A stretch of 58,401 bases of DNA from Spirogloea muscicola. Taxonomy: Eukaryota > Streptophyta > Zygnematophyceae > Spirogloeales > Spirogloeaceae. The notes beneath the pieces were generated by a model. It saw only the letters and a program-made list of their open reading frames with translations. It was not told the DNA's origin and did not search any database. This document shows positions 21,723 through 33,966 of this stretch, piece after piece (the stretch's first letter is position 1; each line of letters opens with the position of its first letter). The position numbers and the translations under genes are program-made. The DNA is taken from contig WELB01000241.1 of NCBI GenBank assembly GCA_009602725.1, positions 95,636 through 154,036 of the forward strand, given 5' to 3'.

Positions 21723-21750
21723 AATGGGCAGCGGCTCTGCCGCTGCCGCG
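21096..21750. other. GC-rich region upstream of an N gap; possible 5' part of the bZIP gene
   Basis: A plus-strand ATG at 21637 opens MRRVIVADGPPTTP followed by a poly-Gly run into the gap. It could be the N-terminus of the bZIP protein, but frame continuity across the gap cannot be tested. Nothing else is recognised here. Confidence 0.25.
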
Positions 21751-22540
21751 NNNNNNNNNNNNNNNNNNNNNNNNNNNNNNNNNNNNNNNNNNNNNNNNNN
21801 NNNNNNNNNNNNNNNNNNNNNNNNNNNNNNNNNNNNNNNNNNNNNNNNNNNNNNNNNNNNNNNNNNNNNNNNNNNNNNNNNNNNNNNNNNNNNNNNNNNN
21901 NNNNNNNNNNNNNNNNNNNNNNNNNNNNNNNNNNNNNNNNNNNNNNNNNNNNNNNNNNNNNNNNNNNNNNNNNNNNNNNNNNNNNNNNNNNNNNNNNNNN
22001 NNNNNNNNNNNNNNNNNNNNNNNNNNNNNNNNNNNNNNNNNNNNNNNNNNNNNNNNNNNNNNNNNNNNNNNNNNNNNNNNNNNNNNNNNNNNNNNNNNNN
22101 NNNNNNNNNNNNNNNNNNNNNNNNNNNNNNNNNNNNNNNNNNNNNNNNNNNNNNNNNNNNNNNNNNNNNNNNNNNNNNNNNNNNNNNNNNNNNNNNNNNN
22201 NNNNNNNNNNNNNNNNNNNNNNNNNNNNNNNNNNNNNNNNNNNNNNNNNNNNNNNNNNNNNNNNNNNNNNNNNNNNNNNNNNNNNNNNNNNNNNNNNNNN
22301 NNNNNNNNNNNNNNNNNNNNNNNNNNNNNNNNNNNNNNNNNNNNNNNNNNNNNNNNNNNNNNNNNNNNNNNNNNNNNNNNNNNNNNNNNNNNNNNNNNNN
22401 NNNNNNNNNNNNNNNNNNNNNNNNNNNNNNNNNNNNNNNNNNNNNNNNNNNNNNNNNNNNNNNNNNNNNNNNNNNNNNNNNNNNNNNNNNNNNNNNNNNN
22501 NNNNNNNNNNNNNNNNNNNNNNNNNNNNNNNNNNNNNNNN
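21751..22540. other. Assembly gap (790 N)
   Basis: Run of N starting right after a GGC/GCC-rich stretch. The true length is unknown. The gap removes the 5' part of the bZIP gene. Confidence 0.99.
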
Positions 22541-25500
22541 CGACGACACCGGCGGCGTCGGCGGCGCCGCAGCGGCGGCGGTCGATGCCTCCTTGGCGCT
22601 GGCAGGCCAGCGATCCGACAGCGCCACCGGCGGCAAAATCCATGGCAGTGGCCCCGAGGAGGTCAGGCGACTCGATCCTGCGACCTCCACAAGGGAGGAC
22701 GACCAGAACCTTACATCGGCGGCGGCGCCACCGGCAGCCATGAGGGCGGCGCCGGCCGAGCCTGCGGCGCCCAGCGGCCTGACGCAGCAGCAGCAGCGCA
22801 GCCCTGACCCGGCGGCCAGCCTTCAGGCCGGCATGCGCCGGTCGCTGCCGGCCTCGGCCAGTGACACCGCCGGCACGTCCAAGGGTGAGGGCTGAGCTCC
22901 TTGGAAGACCGTCTTGTTGTTACTCCAGTTGACCGCCATTTAAGATGCCCATTAGTGCTTGATTTGGGGATCCGGTTAACCCTCACCGTGGGTTCAACTT
23001 GTCATCGTGGGATTATTGGTGAGGGGCGCAGAGTCAAAGCTGGAGGACGCGGCAATGCTGGCGCGCTTCCCGAGCCTCGGCGAGTTCGAGTCCATCTTCA
23101 GCCTGGGCACTGGCGAGCTGCCGTCGCAGAGCGGCCTGCCGCCGCTCGAGTACCAGGTGGCGGTGCCTGAGGGCCTGGCCGGCGCGGACGTGGACGCGCT
23201 GCCGCCGGGCATGGCTGTCGGGGTCGGGGAGGAGGACGCCTCCTCGGTAGTCGGCATGGACGACGTCAAGGACGCCATCCTGTCGCTTGACGCCTCGCTG
23301 CCCTCGCTGCCGCCGGTGGACGATGCCGCGGGCGACATCGACGCGGCCTCCGCCGAGGTGACGGCCTCCCTCCGGGGCGGGGCAGCCGGCGGCAACGATG
23401 ACCGCAGCAGCGCGTTGGCAGAGCGGCTGGCGGCCCGGGGCGAGAAGCGGCACAAGGGCCGTCCGCGCAAGCGGGCGAGGCTGCCCCGGGAAGTGCCTGG
23501 CGGCGCCTCCGAAGCGGGGGCCCTGGTGCGGCGGTCCGCCGCTGGGGTAGCCATGGCGGCGGTGAAGCTGGAGGCGTCGGCGGCAGCCCCGAAGCTGGCA
23601 GGGCCGTCGGGGCTGACTCAGGCCCTCAAGGAGGCGCGCGGCAGGGGTGTCGCCGCCTGCCGCAGCTCTGGCATTGCCTCCGTCAAGGTATCTAGAAGCA
23701 TGGCCGCCGCCGCTGGACAACGCACGTCGCCGCTCCGGCTAAGACATGCCGCAGTGTGGGAGGAGGCGGCCATGGCCAAGCTCTCGACGGGCTCGCTGAC
23801 AGGCCAATGTTTGGCTCTGGCCGTTTCGCTTGCGCAGCTGGAGAGCGAGGACTCAGAGGCGCGGCACAGCCGGAAGTCGGCGGCGGCGGCGGCGCCAGCC
23901 TGCCTGCTGGACGAGCCGGGCACGGCGCTGGACCAGATGCCGGTGCGAGGCCGGGGCGCCGGCGGCGGCGACTGCGGCAGCGACGTCGCGGAGGAGGGCT
24001 CGTCGGACGAGGCGGCCAATGCCAGCCCCCAGCGGGACGCCGCCGCCGGTGGGAGGGCCAGAGCTCCTCGGCAGGCGGCGCGGCTGTTGGACAGGATGAA
24101 GGCTGGCAGCGGCGGCGGCAGCGGCGGTAGCGGCGATGGCGACAAGGGTCCTGCTGCCGGCGGCGCCGGTGCAGCGCACAAGCGGGGCGGCGCCGCCCCG
24201 CTGCCCGCCCGGCGGCTCAAGTCGGTGCCAAGCGAGGTGAGCAACAAACATGGCCGCCACGCCCTCTGCCCTTGATTTGCCAATTAGCATAATCGGCGGT
24301 TAAGACCAGCGTGCAGCCCTGTCTGACGACAGAGGTGGCACCCGTATTGCAGAGCGAGAGGGAGGACCGGCGGCTGCGGCGGGTGCAGGCCAACCGCGAG
24401 TCGGCGCGGCAGACCATCAGGCGGAAGCAGGTGCTGTGCGAGCAGCTCTCGCAGCGCGCCGCGACGCTGGCCAAGGCCAACGACGGCCTGCGCCAGGAGG
24501 TGGACGGCGCCAAGGCGCGGTGGACGGAGCTCTTTGAGCGGCAGCTGCAGCTCAAGCGCGAGGTGAGCGCGTCACCCCCGCTGGCACCGCCGCTGCAAGG
24601 AGTCCCCAGTTGACGACGCAGCCGCAAATGCTTAACGCATCGCAGCAATGACCCGTGCAAGAAGTACATTGAGATGATCCTAACAACATTAACAGATAGA
24701 ACCTCAGCTTGTGTGGTATTGTGTTTTAAAGTTGGTGTAAGCGCTTCAAATTACTGATGTGCTTGATTGTCACCTGTGCCGCAAACTCTCTATTACCAGC
24801 TGGAGCACTATGAGCATATGGAGTCGGGCAAGGTGGCGCAGGCCGCCGCCGGGCCGCCATCAGCCGGGGTGCCGCCGTCGCACGCGGCGGCCATGTACGC
24901 TGCCGGCTTCGGGCCGAGCACCGCGTTCCCCTCGTCGCAGGCACTGTGGGCGATCGCGGCGCATGCGGCGGCCGCTGCGACTCAGCAGCAAGCGCAGGGC
25001 GGTGGCGGCGCGTTCTTCCCGAGCCAGCCGCTGTCGCGCGCGTCCAGCCTGCCGCCCTTCTCGTCGCCGCCAGGCTCGCCGTGGGGCTCGGGCGACCTCT
25101 CGCTGCGGCCCGACTTCAACCAGGTCGCAGCAGCGGCGATGGCGGCGGCCGCCGCCGCCGCCGCCGGCGTCGGCTGGGGCCATCACCATCGCCCGCCGCC
25201 GCACTTCCCTGCTGCTGCTGCTGCTGCTCCTGGGGCTCCTGCAAGCAGCGCTGCCGCCGCCGCCGCCACGGCCTCGCCGCCGCGCCACCTTCAGCACGCG
25301 TCCTCGGGCGGTGGCTCTGGCAGCTTCCCCTACCACCTGTTTCCATGGGGCTCCGGCAGCTTCGGCTCGCCGCCGCCGCCGCCGCCGCCATTGCCAGGGG
25401 CCGCTGGCAGCGGCAGCCCCTTCATTGGGTCGTACGGCACAGGCGCCGTCGGGCCGGCCAGCCCAGGCTTCGTGCCGGTCGCCAGCGGCCCTGGTCAGGG

Positions 25501-26762
25501 CGGCTGCGGCTGGGAGGGCACGCCGCCGCTGCCGCCGCCGCTGCCGCCTTTGCTGGGACCGGTGGCGACACGGCCCACCAAGCTGGAGACGCAGCGCTCC
25601 CTGAACCAGGACACCATGGATGCCCTCATCCTGCAGAAGGTTGGCCCTGTCATTAGTGTCACTTAGTTGGCTTGCTAATTGATTCCCGTCTTGTGGCTAA
25701 ATAAGTATCATCTCCTACTCAGACTGTTTACAATGTGGCTAACCAAGTATTATCTCGTACTCAGACTCTTAGTATCCTACTCACTGACAAGTTATGGGCT
25801 CCATGCAACACAGTCTGGAGGGTCGAGCACGCTGGAGCTGCCCCTGGACGGCTCAGCGTTCACATCCGGCGCCGGCCTGCGTGGCGCGCGCGCCGGGAAG
25901 GCCGGCCCAAGGGCCGCTGGCAGCGACGCCGATCGGCAGCTGGCGGAGGCGCTGCCGCCGGGCGCAGGCGGCAGCGGAGGCNGCCGGCAGCGACGCCGAC
26001 CGGCAGCTGTTAGAGGCGCTGCCGCCGGGCGCGGGCGGCAGCGGAGGCGGCGAGAGGCTGTCGCAGCACTACGGGCCTACTCATTCTCCGGGGGCGACTG
26101 CGAGTCACTCGGAGCATCTGCCGAGGGCAGACTCGTACCTGTCGCCGGCGAGCATGGCCGACGCCGCCGCTGCCATGGTGAGGTCGCCGTCCAGCTTCAC
26201 GGCGTTCGGCGGCAGCAGCAGCAGCGGTCTAGCCCGGAGCAGCTCCGGTGCGTTCCAAGTGGCAAGCCCCCTCCCTCCCGGTAGCGCTTCGCTGCACAAT
26301 GGTGGGTACGGGGTTTTGGCACCGGCGCGGTCGGGACAGCCGCCGTCACCTACGCAGCAGCCGCCGCCGCCGCCTGATACTGGGGAAGCGGACGTGTACA
26401 TGGACCGGGCGGCCGCCGCAGAGGCCCGCAAGAAGCGCATGGAGGTCAAGAGCTTGCGCAAGAAGGGCATGAAGGTGGGCGTCGGCGAGACCGGCGAGGT
26501 GGTGGAGCTCGAGGACAGCCCGCGGTCGCACAATGCGTTCGCACTTAGGGGCCCCGGCCGCAGCAGCAAGCCAGGGATCCGGCTCAGCGGCCGCGGCGCC
26601 GAGGAGGGTGGTGGCGCCGGCGGCAGCGGCGGCGCGACAAGCGAGATCATGGAGGAGCTCAAGGCCAACCTGCGGCAGCGTGCAGAGGAGCGCAGCCGCA
26701 TCGAGCTCCTGAAGCGCGCGGTGGCAGCCAAGAAGAGCGCCGCAGCGGCAAGAGCAAACTGA
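22541..26762 (+). CDS. bZIP transcription factor with variant basic region
   Basis: Five-prime partial. Exons: (gap)22541-22884, 23032-23687, 23838-24236, 24353-24562, 24800-25639 and 25814-26762, all GT-AG and in phase. About 1,130 residues are visible. Exon 2 encodes acidic segments and a basic AT-hook-like KRHKGRPRKRAR. Exon 4 encodes the bZIP: basic region VQANRESARQTIRRKQ, then a zipper-like helix running from LCEQL through RQLQLKRE into exon 5 (LEHYEHM). NRESARQTIRR, with Ile in place of the usual second Arg, is found in a plant bZIP subgroup, so the protein belongs there by family resemblance. Exons 5-6 are rich in Ala, Pro, Gly and Ser. Near the end come RKKRMEVKSLRKKGMKVG and a charged helix (EELKANLRQRAEERSRIELL). 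A single N at 25982 breaks the frame inside an apparent 66-bp duplication, probably an assembly error. Confidence 0.88.
25982..25982. other. Single N breaking the bZIP frame
   Basis: The codon frame is intact up to 25981 and again from 25983 to the stop. The base N adds one nucleotide between two nearly identical copies of a segment of about 66 bp encoding GSDADRQL..EALPPGAGGSGG. Confidence 0.95.
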
Positions 26763-27368
26763 TAAACCTCCAGTAATGATGCCAGGCGCACAATTGTGAG
26801 CAATTAGTACAAGTTACTGACACAGTTATGCATGATGCAGTGGGAGTGCTTTACATTTTATGCGGTTGTCCTCGAGCTTTGCAGCTCTTTCTTGACTCTC
26901 CCGCTCCATGTGGGCCACTTTTATAGACTCTGCCATTGTGGGGCCGCTGTACATCTGGCGTGCAACGCTCGGCCCTTCAATGAGGCAATTGTCGTAGCAC
27001 ATTGGCCTTTCTGTCTGTTGGAGTTATGCGCAAATGGCCATCTTCTTTCAGTGGAAACTGTTGGCTTAGGACTGCACACCACTAATCTCACAGGCCAAAG
27101 CTCCATCAGCTTCTTGCCTGGCTCTCGCCAGCTCTGTGCTGAGCCTTTTCTTCTTGCAGTGTAGCAAGACCTCTGACTCGCTCTCTCAATTTGCATGCAA
27201 GCTTCATGCGCCATCGCAGTGTCCTTGTCCATCAGCTTGCTAGTCATGTCTGCTCTAGACTTTCAGGCTTCAGTCTACGCAGCTAGTTACACTGCAGCAT
27301 AGCAAGCCAACCCATGTAATAACCACTCTGATTCTATCGCTTATACTTGCCTCCCTGACCTGCTGTCA
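26763..27368. other. Convergent intergenic region (3' flanks)
   Basis: Lies between the stop of the bZIP gene (+) and the stop of the helicase gene (-). It should hold both 3' UTRs. No gene is supported. Confidence 0.6.
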
Positions 27369-30300
27369 CTAAGAATGGAGGAGCTCCATCACCGCTGTCA
27401 CCACAACTCTGCCTTTACTGTGCAGATCTAGGTGAGAATTGTCAATCTTCCTCTGCAGCAGCTGATCAAGCTGGGTTCGGAGCTCCTGTGACATGACAGA
27501 CAGACCCAAAGGGCCCCAGCTCGGGTCAGATCCACAGGAACTGGACAGCAGATGCCTGTCCCATGAAGTCAGTAGCATACGATCATCATCTTGACACGTT
27601 GAACATGTATAATACTGCTATTCATAATGAGGATGAGAGAAGCTAATATCGCACAGCAAAGCGTGATTGCCCTTGTAATATGCCTCTGCACGAATCACAC
27701 TGTCATGCAGGCTAAAAGCCTTTCATATAGTAACATATATGCCCTCTGGAACAACAAATAGCAGCTCGTAAATTCCTGGTGATCTGCCAGACAGATTGGT
27801 CTGCAAAGCGGCAGCAGGCTCTCACATGCACGAGCTGAGCTGTCTTTGGTGTTGCTGAGAAGTGGAGGTAGCCGCCAAGCATGTCAAAGCCACCATCCCC
27901 GGCTCTAGGGCTCAGCTCACCTCCAAATAGAAGCAGGGCATAGTCGGATACTGCACTGGTGTCCCTGAAAACATATTTCAAACACTTAAGAACCATCAAC
28001 AGCCATCACCTTTTGCCATACGAAGTATCGGGCTTCAGGAGTCGTATATGTCGTAATAAATCCTTCTTTGATTGCTCAGGAGCCAGAAAGATGCAGGTTG
28101 GTCCGTGCGACAGTACAAACCTCAGGTAAATCTCCTTAGTCTTCACTTTCTTGCCATACACGAGCCAAGGCTCTCTGATGTCCCCCTCCCGTGCATTGAC
28201 GGACGAGGGATGCGGCGCGACCCTGCCATCCTCTCTGGTGAAGAAGTCCACCCTCCTGCCTTTCCGCTTGATCTGGGCGACGCCGGGGAACAGCCCAGCA
28301 ACAAGGACCGCCCTTATAGCCTCAAGATCGGTCCCCAATCCATTGTACTCCTGCAAGCACTCAACTTGGAAGCAAGTCTGAGCAAGTCTGAAAGAGTCAT
28401 GTACTTTGCAGCTATGCATAGAGAAGGAAAAGGCATGATGAGTAGAGCAAGCAGCAGACAGCAAGACTAAGAGATGTACCTGGATGCCAGCCACTCGGTC
28501 CACAAAGCCAATGTCAGAAAGGAGGTCGAAGAACTGCAGCCGCATGGTGGAGACCATCTGAAGCGCCGGCTGCGAGAGGAAGTTGTCCCAGCAGTAGCTG
28601 CGCTCATTGCCCTGCCTCTTTGCGTGCATCCAGCCATCGAACGCTTGAAGGAGCGCAACGTGGTCACTGCCAAGAATATCAATAAGAGAGAAGGCGCGCG
28701 GGGCGCATGAAATGAAATGGAGGCCAATTCAAGCCGATCAATAAGAGCATATGCCCTTTTTTATTTCCAAGATCATGACGCTCCAACACATTCACAGTAA
28801 TGTTTAAGAGAAGCACAGGGAAGGAGGGAACGTACTATATGCTTCTCCAAGGACGTCTGCGTGAATCACAATTCAGACTCAAGGAAGAGTTCTGCTAATG
28901 GATCATATTCAACAGTATCACCTAGTTCAAGCCATCACAGCAGCCTTGTTTGCGAGTTTAGTTTGGGGTGTGCTTGCATTGCGGAGAATGTTAGCAGACA
29001 AGGCATGCCACCTTCTCGTCCCTAGCGAGAACCGCCGCTTGGCTTCATCTGCAGCCTCCTTGTGATCCACAGGAAGGACAAACGGCTCGCGATGCGAGAG
29101 CGCAGCCGCAATTGTGAGGGCCGGACCGAGGCATCCAAGCAGCGATGCGATGAGGAGCATCTTGCCAAGGCGCGGATCCAGTGGGAGGCTCGCCAGATGC
29201 CAACCAAGCGATGTCAGCTCCTCATTGCTGTCCAGGGCTCCGATTGTGCGGAGGAGCTCAACTGCATTCTGCACCTGCAATACGGGAGGACTGATAGACA
29301 CCAGTAAATTGAGGTGCAGCCAGTAGGGGCATTGTTTTCTGCTGACTAATAGCGTGGCAAAAGGACTACTCAAAATGTGAGAGAATGAAGCGATTATGAG
29401 AAAACGAAGCTGCACACCAGAGCAAGAGGAAAAAGTAGACTTCAGAGACTTCAGCAGATTACATAACCATGTGGGCGCATTCCAGTGAAACTCAACGACT
29501 ACAGCTACTGTGCAAGAACTGATTGGAGGCTAGGACATGAGATCCTAAAGACTTATTCCTTTACCAATTGCCTTGAGCAAGAAGAGACAGGCAAGGGTTT
29601 CGGGGCTCTCGGGCTTAGGATTTAGGGTAAAGGGTTAGGGTGTAGTGGAGGCCTGCCCACGTTGCAGGATTACCGCTAAAGTCTCGGGCGGCTGCAGGGC
29701 CTTGGCCAGGAACTGCTGCAGCTTGCCCAGCTGCAGGTGCTTGATCTGGAGGCAGAGCTCCTGCAGCGGAGTGCGCAGCATCTCCGGCGTCTGGAACTTG
29801 GGCAGCGCGTCGTGCACCACCCTGGGGTAGAGGCGGTAGCACACACCAGGCTGCACTCGCCCTGCCCTGCCCCTCCGCTGCAGCAGCAGACTCTCACGGC
29901 CCACAGTGTGGTCAAGGAGAGCCAGCTTTGGGCATGAGCAGGTAGACTCACATCAAGCGCATGCGCCAAGCTCAAGATCGACAGTGCCGCTGCCTCAGCC
30001 CCTTCTGATGCCAGCAAAGCCAAAGCAAGCAGACAGCTTTCACAATGAGTACCTGACATCCAAAAGGCCTGAATGGAGGACAAGGATTGATAACGAGGTG
30101 CGCGAGTGCCAGAAGATATGCACTACTCGATCAATTGACGTTGGCATGTGTTGCAGTCACCTGCCGGGCTGAGGCTTGCGAGATCCAGGTGGGCGCGAGG
30201 CACCCGAGCTTGTTGAGCGCGTCGTAGCTCGTCTCCTTGGCCTTGCCGCAGTCGACTACGTACACTACGTCGTCGATCGTGATGCTCGTCTCGGCAATGT

Positions 30301-33300
30301 TGGTGGCCAGGACAACTTTCCTGCGCAGGCAAGGAGGTTCATGTGGAAGTGCTCTGAATGGCAATTGTGCTGGCTCGTGCTAACACTTTTGCAAGCCAAG
30401 GATCGCGACACACGTATACCTGGCATATGCTTCCATCAGGCTCATGTTGGGCCCTCATCCTTAACCCATCTTTGATAAAAGGTTCCACTATATGCTTGAT
30501 GAAAGAAAGATTGTCTACATGTATCAAACATGCAGGAATGTCCGGAGTGGTTCCGTCCTCACCGCATCCCATGGGGCGGCCGCTGGAAGATCTCCTTCTG
30601 ATTGACAGTGGGCATGGAGCCGTGCAGCGGTAACACCACGGCACGGCCCAGACGGCCGCGCAGCAGCTCGGCGAGCTTCGTGATGTCATCCCAGCCCGTG
30701 AGGAAGACGAGCACAGCGCCCTGCGCCTCGCTCAAGCATACGTGCTCCACCGTCGAGGCCACCTGGCACGGCCCTTCGGTGGTGGTCTCAGCTGCCAATG
30801 CAGCGAAAGCAGATACTCTCAGAGTACCGCCCTCAAGACCATCGCATGGGCACTTGATGACACGGCGGTACCCGTGCCTCGCGAAGCAACGACGCAAGCG
30901 AGAACCCAAGAAGAGCACCTGGACAAAGCCAGTAACAAAGAACAGCCCATAAATATACACTACCAAGCAATTCCAAAGTACAGGGCATAGGGCCTCCCAC
31001 CAAGTCCAGGTCAAGCACTTCAGGGCTCCAGTGTTCAAGCGAGGCTCGCATTGACGGGCTGTACAGGCCATACTCCATCATGATGTCAACTTGCTGCACC
31101 ACGACCAAGCAAGAAGGGTTTAGGCCGAGTCTCAGCCCGAGCAGTTGTGCCAATTGTCAAGCGGCAGTCTGACTGAATTGAGCAGCACGCATATCCGCAA
31201 TTCAGATGCTTGGTGTTGGTCACTGCTCGTACCTCAAAGAAGTCGACCATGGGGTCCTTGTTGCTAGGCAGGGCCGAGGTGGCGTTGTGGCTTTGCCGGC
31301 CACCCCGCCGTCCATGCCCGGCCGCTGCTGCCGAGGCTGGCCGGGAGTCTCCTCTGGTGCCCCGGCCCTCCTTATCATCTCCAATCATGTGCCTTGTCCT
31401 CTCCAGAACATCCTCCAGAAATAGCTCCTCAACTGGGTAAGTATAGCCCTGCGTGCTTAATTTTGACAAATGAACCCCTGACCTTGACATAACAGAACTG
31501 CATATCTAGTGTATATCAGTGCTTCATCCTTGCGATGCTGCCTGGTCGTTGAGTCTGAAGTGGAGTACAAATGACATGCTAGCCGTTTTATGCAAAGTTC
31601 GAATGCAGGGCCTAGCTGAAGTATGCAGCTTGGGCTCACCGGGATGTGAGCCATGGGGGCCTCGCCAAAGTACTTCGAGAAAAGGTGTGCGTTTATGGTG
31701 GCGCTCATGAGCACAAGGCGGAGGTCGCGGCGACGAGGCAGCAGGTCGCGCAGCACGATGATCAAGAAATCCTCGTTCATGCCACGCTCGTGAATCTCGT
31801 CCACCACCACATGTGTGACGCCCTCCAGCATTGGCGACTTGACCTGCCGATGGTGGCACAAGCAGCGTAGCGGCACATGTCACCTGCTGCTGGGCTGCCA
31901 TCGTTGCATAGTGGCTAACCAAAGTTCTCAAGATCAAGGGCATTCGTATTTAGCCCAAGCTTGACCTTCACCTCACGGATGCAAGTAAAACTTGACATTC
32001 ACAGACTTGGGCAACGCTGTTGCGTCGCAAGAGTTAGCAGGTGAGCCTAGTGGTTGCTGTGCCGACATGAAGGGTAGCACTGACCCAAGCAAGTGCGACA
32101 AGGGCTCTGCTCCTAGGGTGGACGTTGAGGGGGTTTCATTAGGATTATTGGGGAGTGTACTCATGGTTAAAAGGATGGTATTGCGGGCTGTCATTATTAA
32201 AATGCCCTGAAACGCCCTCAGTCTTCTTGTTGAAAGGACAGCGTCTCGTGCTTTGAGGATTTTAATGTCCTCGTGTGAGACCAAGTGAAAGTGAGGGCTT
32301 GGGATTGGGTGCTGTCAAGTAGGTGTTAGGGACTGATGTATGCTTAGGAACTGTAGGGTTTAGGTAAGAGAATGATGTTGCTTGGCATGATGTCCATGGT
32401 CGTGTCAGGAGAGCCAGGGAGCAAGAGCAGCGCTTACTAGCTTGCGCAGGAGCACTCCGGTCGTGCAGAAGAGGAGGCGTGTAGCGGACGATGCGCGCGA
32501 CTCGAGGCGGATCTGATACCCGACGGCGCCGCCGACAGCCTCGCAGCGCTCCATGGCCACTCGGCCTGCCACCGAGACCGCCGAGATGCGCCGGGGCTGC
32601 GTGCAGATGATTGACACGGCCGCGCCGTGGCCAGCCTCCACGGCCTCCTCCAGGATGAACTGCGGCAGCTGTGTCGTCTTGCCGCAGCCCGTCTCGCCCG
32701 AAACCACCACCACCTGGTCGCAAGTAAGCGGCGGTCCGCCACGTCATTTGCCAATAAAGTTGAGTTTTAGATTCACTGCTGACATTCAGTACTAACTTTG
32801 AGCCAAAGCGTTCCAGTCTCAATGAGCAGAAGACCTGATTGTCACTGACGGCACGGAGCAGCTCCTCGCGCATGCCAAACGACGGGAGTCGCTCGCGCTG
32901 CGCCCGCATTGCTTGGCCCTGCTCGGTTGCCTGCATTGCGCGCTGCCGCTCCTGCATCTGCCGACTCTCCGCCTCCATGCTGCCAACGACTCCACCGTCT
33001 GCTGAGTTTGCGTGCTTGGACCGCTGCCACCGCTTGACGGCCGCGGCGTCGGCAGCCGCTGCCGCAGCCTCCTCGGCCCCCACCTCCACGTCCTCCCAGC
33101 TGTCCGCCGCTTCCAGCGGGGCGCGGTCGACGATGGCGGCGCTACTCAGAAAAGAGGCTTCCTCCTCACGTGGCTGAGGCGACTGCCGGAGCTCAGCGAG
33201 CATACGCTCGACGCGGTCCTCGGTGGCACCAGCCAATGCTATGCGGCGCTGGCTCTGGCCGTGCTGCGTGTCCAGCTCGGCGCGGTAGTTGGGCAGCGCA

Positions 33301-33966
33301 GCGGTGCTGACGACCAGCGCGGTGCTGGTGCCCTTGCCGTACGCCTGGCTGCTCAATGCATAGAAACTTTATTAGTAAGCTTATACTTGATACTTGTAAG
33401 TAAGCATATAGTTATACTTATAAGTAGGCTAAGTCGCGTGGGCTTGAACTCCGTTCCAGTGGCACTCTAATGTCACTGCAGCAGGCCGAGCGGCCGAAAC
33501 CTCGAGGCCTACCGATGGCTGCTGCGTGAAAGGGGGTGGCAGAGAGAAAGGCTCTTCCATTAGAGAGCGATGGCTTTGAATGGCCAGCCCAGAGAAAATC
33601 ATGACAAGTATTTGTAAGGGGCCAGAAAAGCGCTAAAGCCAGCTCACGGCAAGGCAAGTGGCCACTGGGCGCTCAATCTTTATCCCATATCGAGCAGCGG
33701 CAGGCAGAGGCCGAGTTAAGGAGGTAAAGATATAGGGTTTAAGGTTTAGGGGTTTAGGTTTTAAGGTTTAGGTTCCAGAGGTCCGAGGTTCAAGTCGGGA
33801 ATGCGGACCTGTGGAGGCCGAGCTCCGCGGCGAGCGCCCGGAGCGCGGCGACGCCGTCGCGGCCATAGTTGTCGCGGACGACCAGCTCGCCGCCGGCGTC
33901 GCGGAGCTCCCGGAACCGGGCCAGCCACGCGCCGCGGTCCACCTCGGCGGCCGGGCCCCGCTGCGC
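27369..33966 (-). CDS. DExH-box RNA helicase, plant DExH3/DExH5 (DHX36-like) type
   Basis: Five-prime partial, with the first part in the N gap. Exons: (gap)33966-33809, 33348-32835, 32713-32438, 31843-31640, 31448-31233, 31093-31001, 30762-30563, 30320-30161, 29877-29674, 29274-29012, 28666-28480, 28350-28121, 27964-27826 and 27485-27369; phases agree, about 986 residues. Helicase motifs in order: [10 protein letters not shown] (I), [13 protein letters not shown] (Ia), DEIHERG (II), SATIN (III), VFLTGWDD (IV), [13 protein letters not shown] (V) and QRRGRAGR (VI, across an intron). A winged-helix/ratchet region ([15 protein letters not shown]) and an OB-fold ([21 protein letters not shown], part) follow, then [10 protein letters not shown] and GGYLHF near the end. 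It should unwind RNA, possibly G-quadruplex RNA, with ATP. Exon 5 has a basic Gly/Arg/Ser insertion after [12 protein letters not shown]. Telomere-like tracts lie in at least two introns. Confidence 0.95.
28680..28765 (-). repeat. Dispersed repeat C copy in a helicase intron
   Basis: Inverted relative to 5157-5295 and shares the CATGCGCC...GAATTGGCCTCC core. It lies in the intron between 29012 and 28666, just upstream of the exon starting at 28666. Confidence 0.6.
29593..29642 (+). repeat. Telomere-like TTTAGGG tract 31 nt after a 5' splice site
   Basis: Contains AGGGTTTCGGGG and TTAGGATTTAGGGTAAAGGG. It starts 31 nt downstream, on the coding strand, of the helicase donor at 29673-29672. The sense-strand reading is CCCTAAA. 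Confidence 0.8.
32353..32365 (+). repeat. Short telomere-like motif in a helicase intron
   Basis: GTAGGGTTTAGG, one and a half units, about 70 nt downstream of the donor at 32437 on the coding strand. Weak on its own; listed because it has the same orientation and placement as the longer tracts. Confidence 0.45.
33545..33640 (-). mobile_element. Family A 3' tail in a helicase intron
   Basis: Inverted tail with AATGGCCAGCCCAGAGAAAA and GGGGCCAGAAAAGCGCTAAA. It lies in the intron between the first two visible helicase exons. Confidence 0.6.
33732..33773 (+). repeat. Telomere-like TTTAGGG tract 35 nt after a 5' splice site
   Basis: Seven or so degenerate units (TAGGGTTTAAGGTTTAGGGG and onward). 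It starts 35 nt downstream, on the coding strand, of the helicase donor at 33808-33807 and reads CCCTAAA in sense. Confidence 0.85.

Noticed and set aside
21156-22741. Long open frames on both strands spanning the N gap
   Set aside because: They are open only because N codons are read as unknown residues; frame across a gap of unknown length has no meaning.
24759-25656. Arg-rich and Cys-rich open frames overlapping the bZIP exons
   Set aside because: Shadows of GC-rich coding sequence in other phases; no conserved content.
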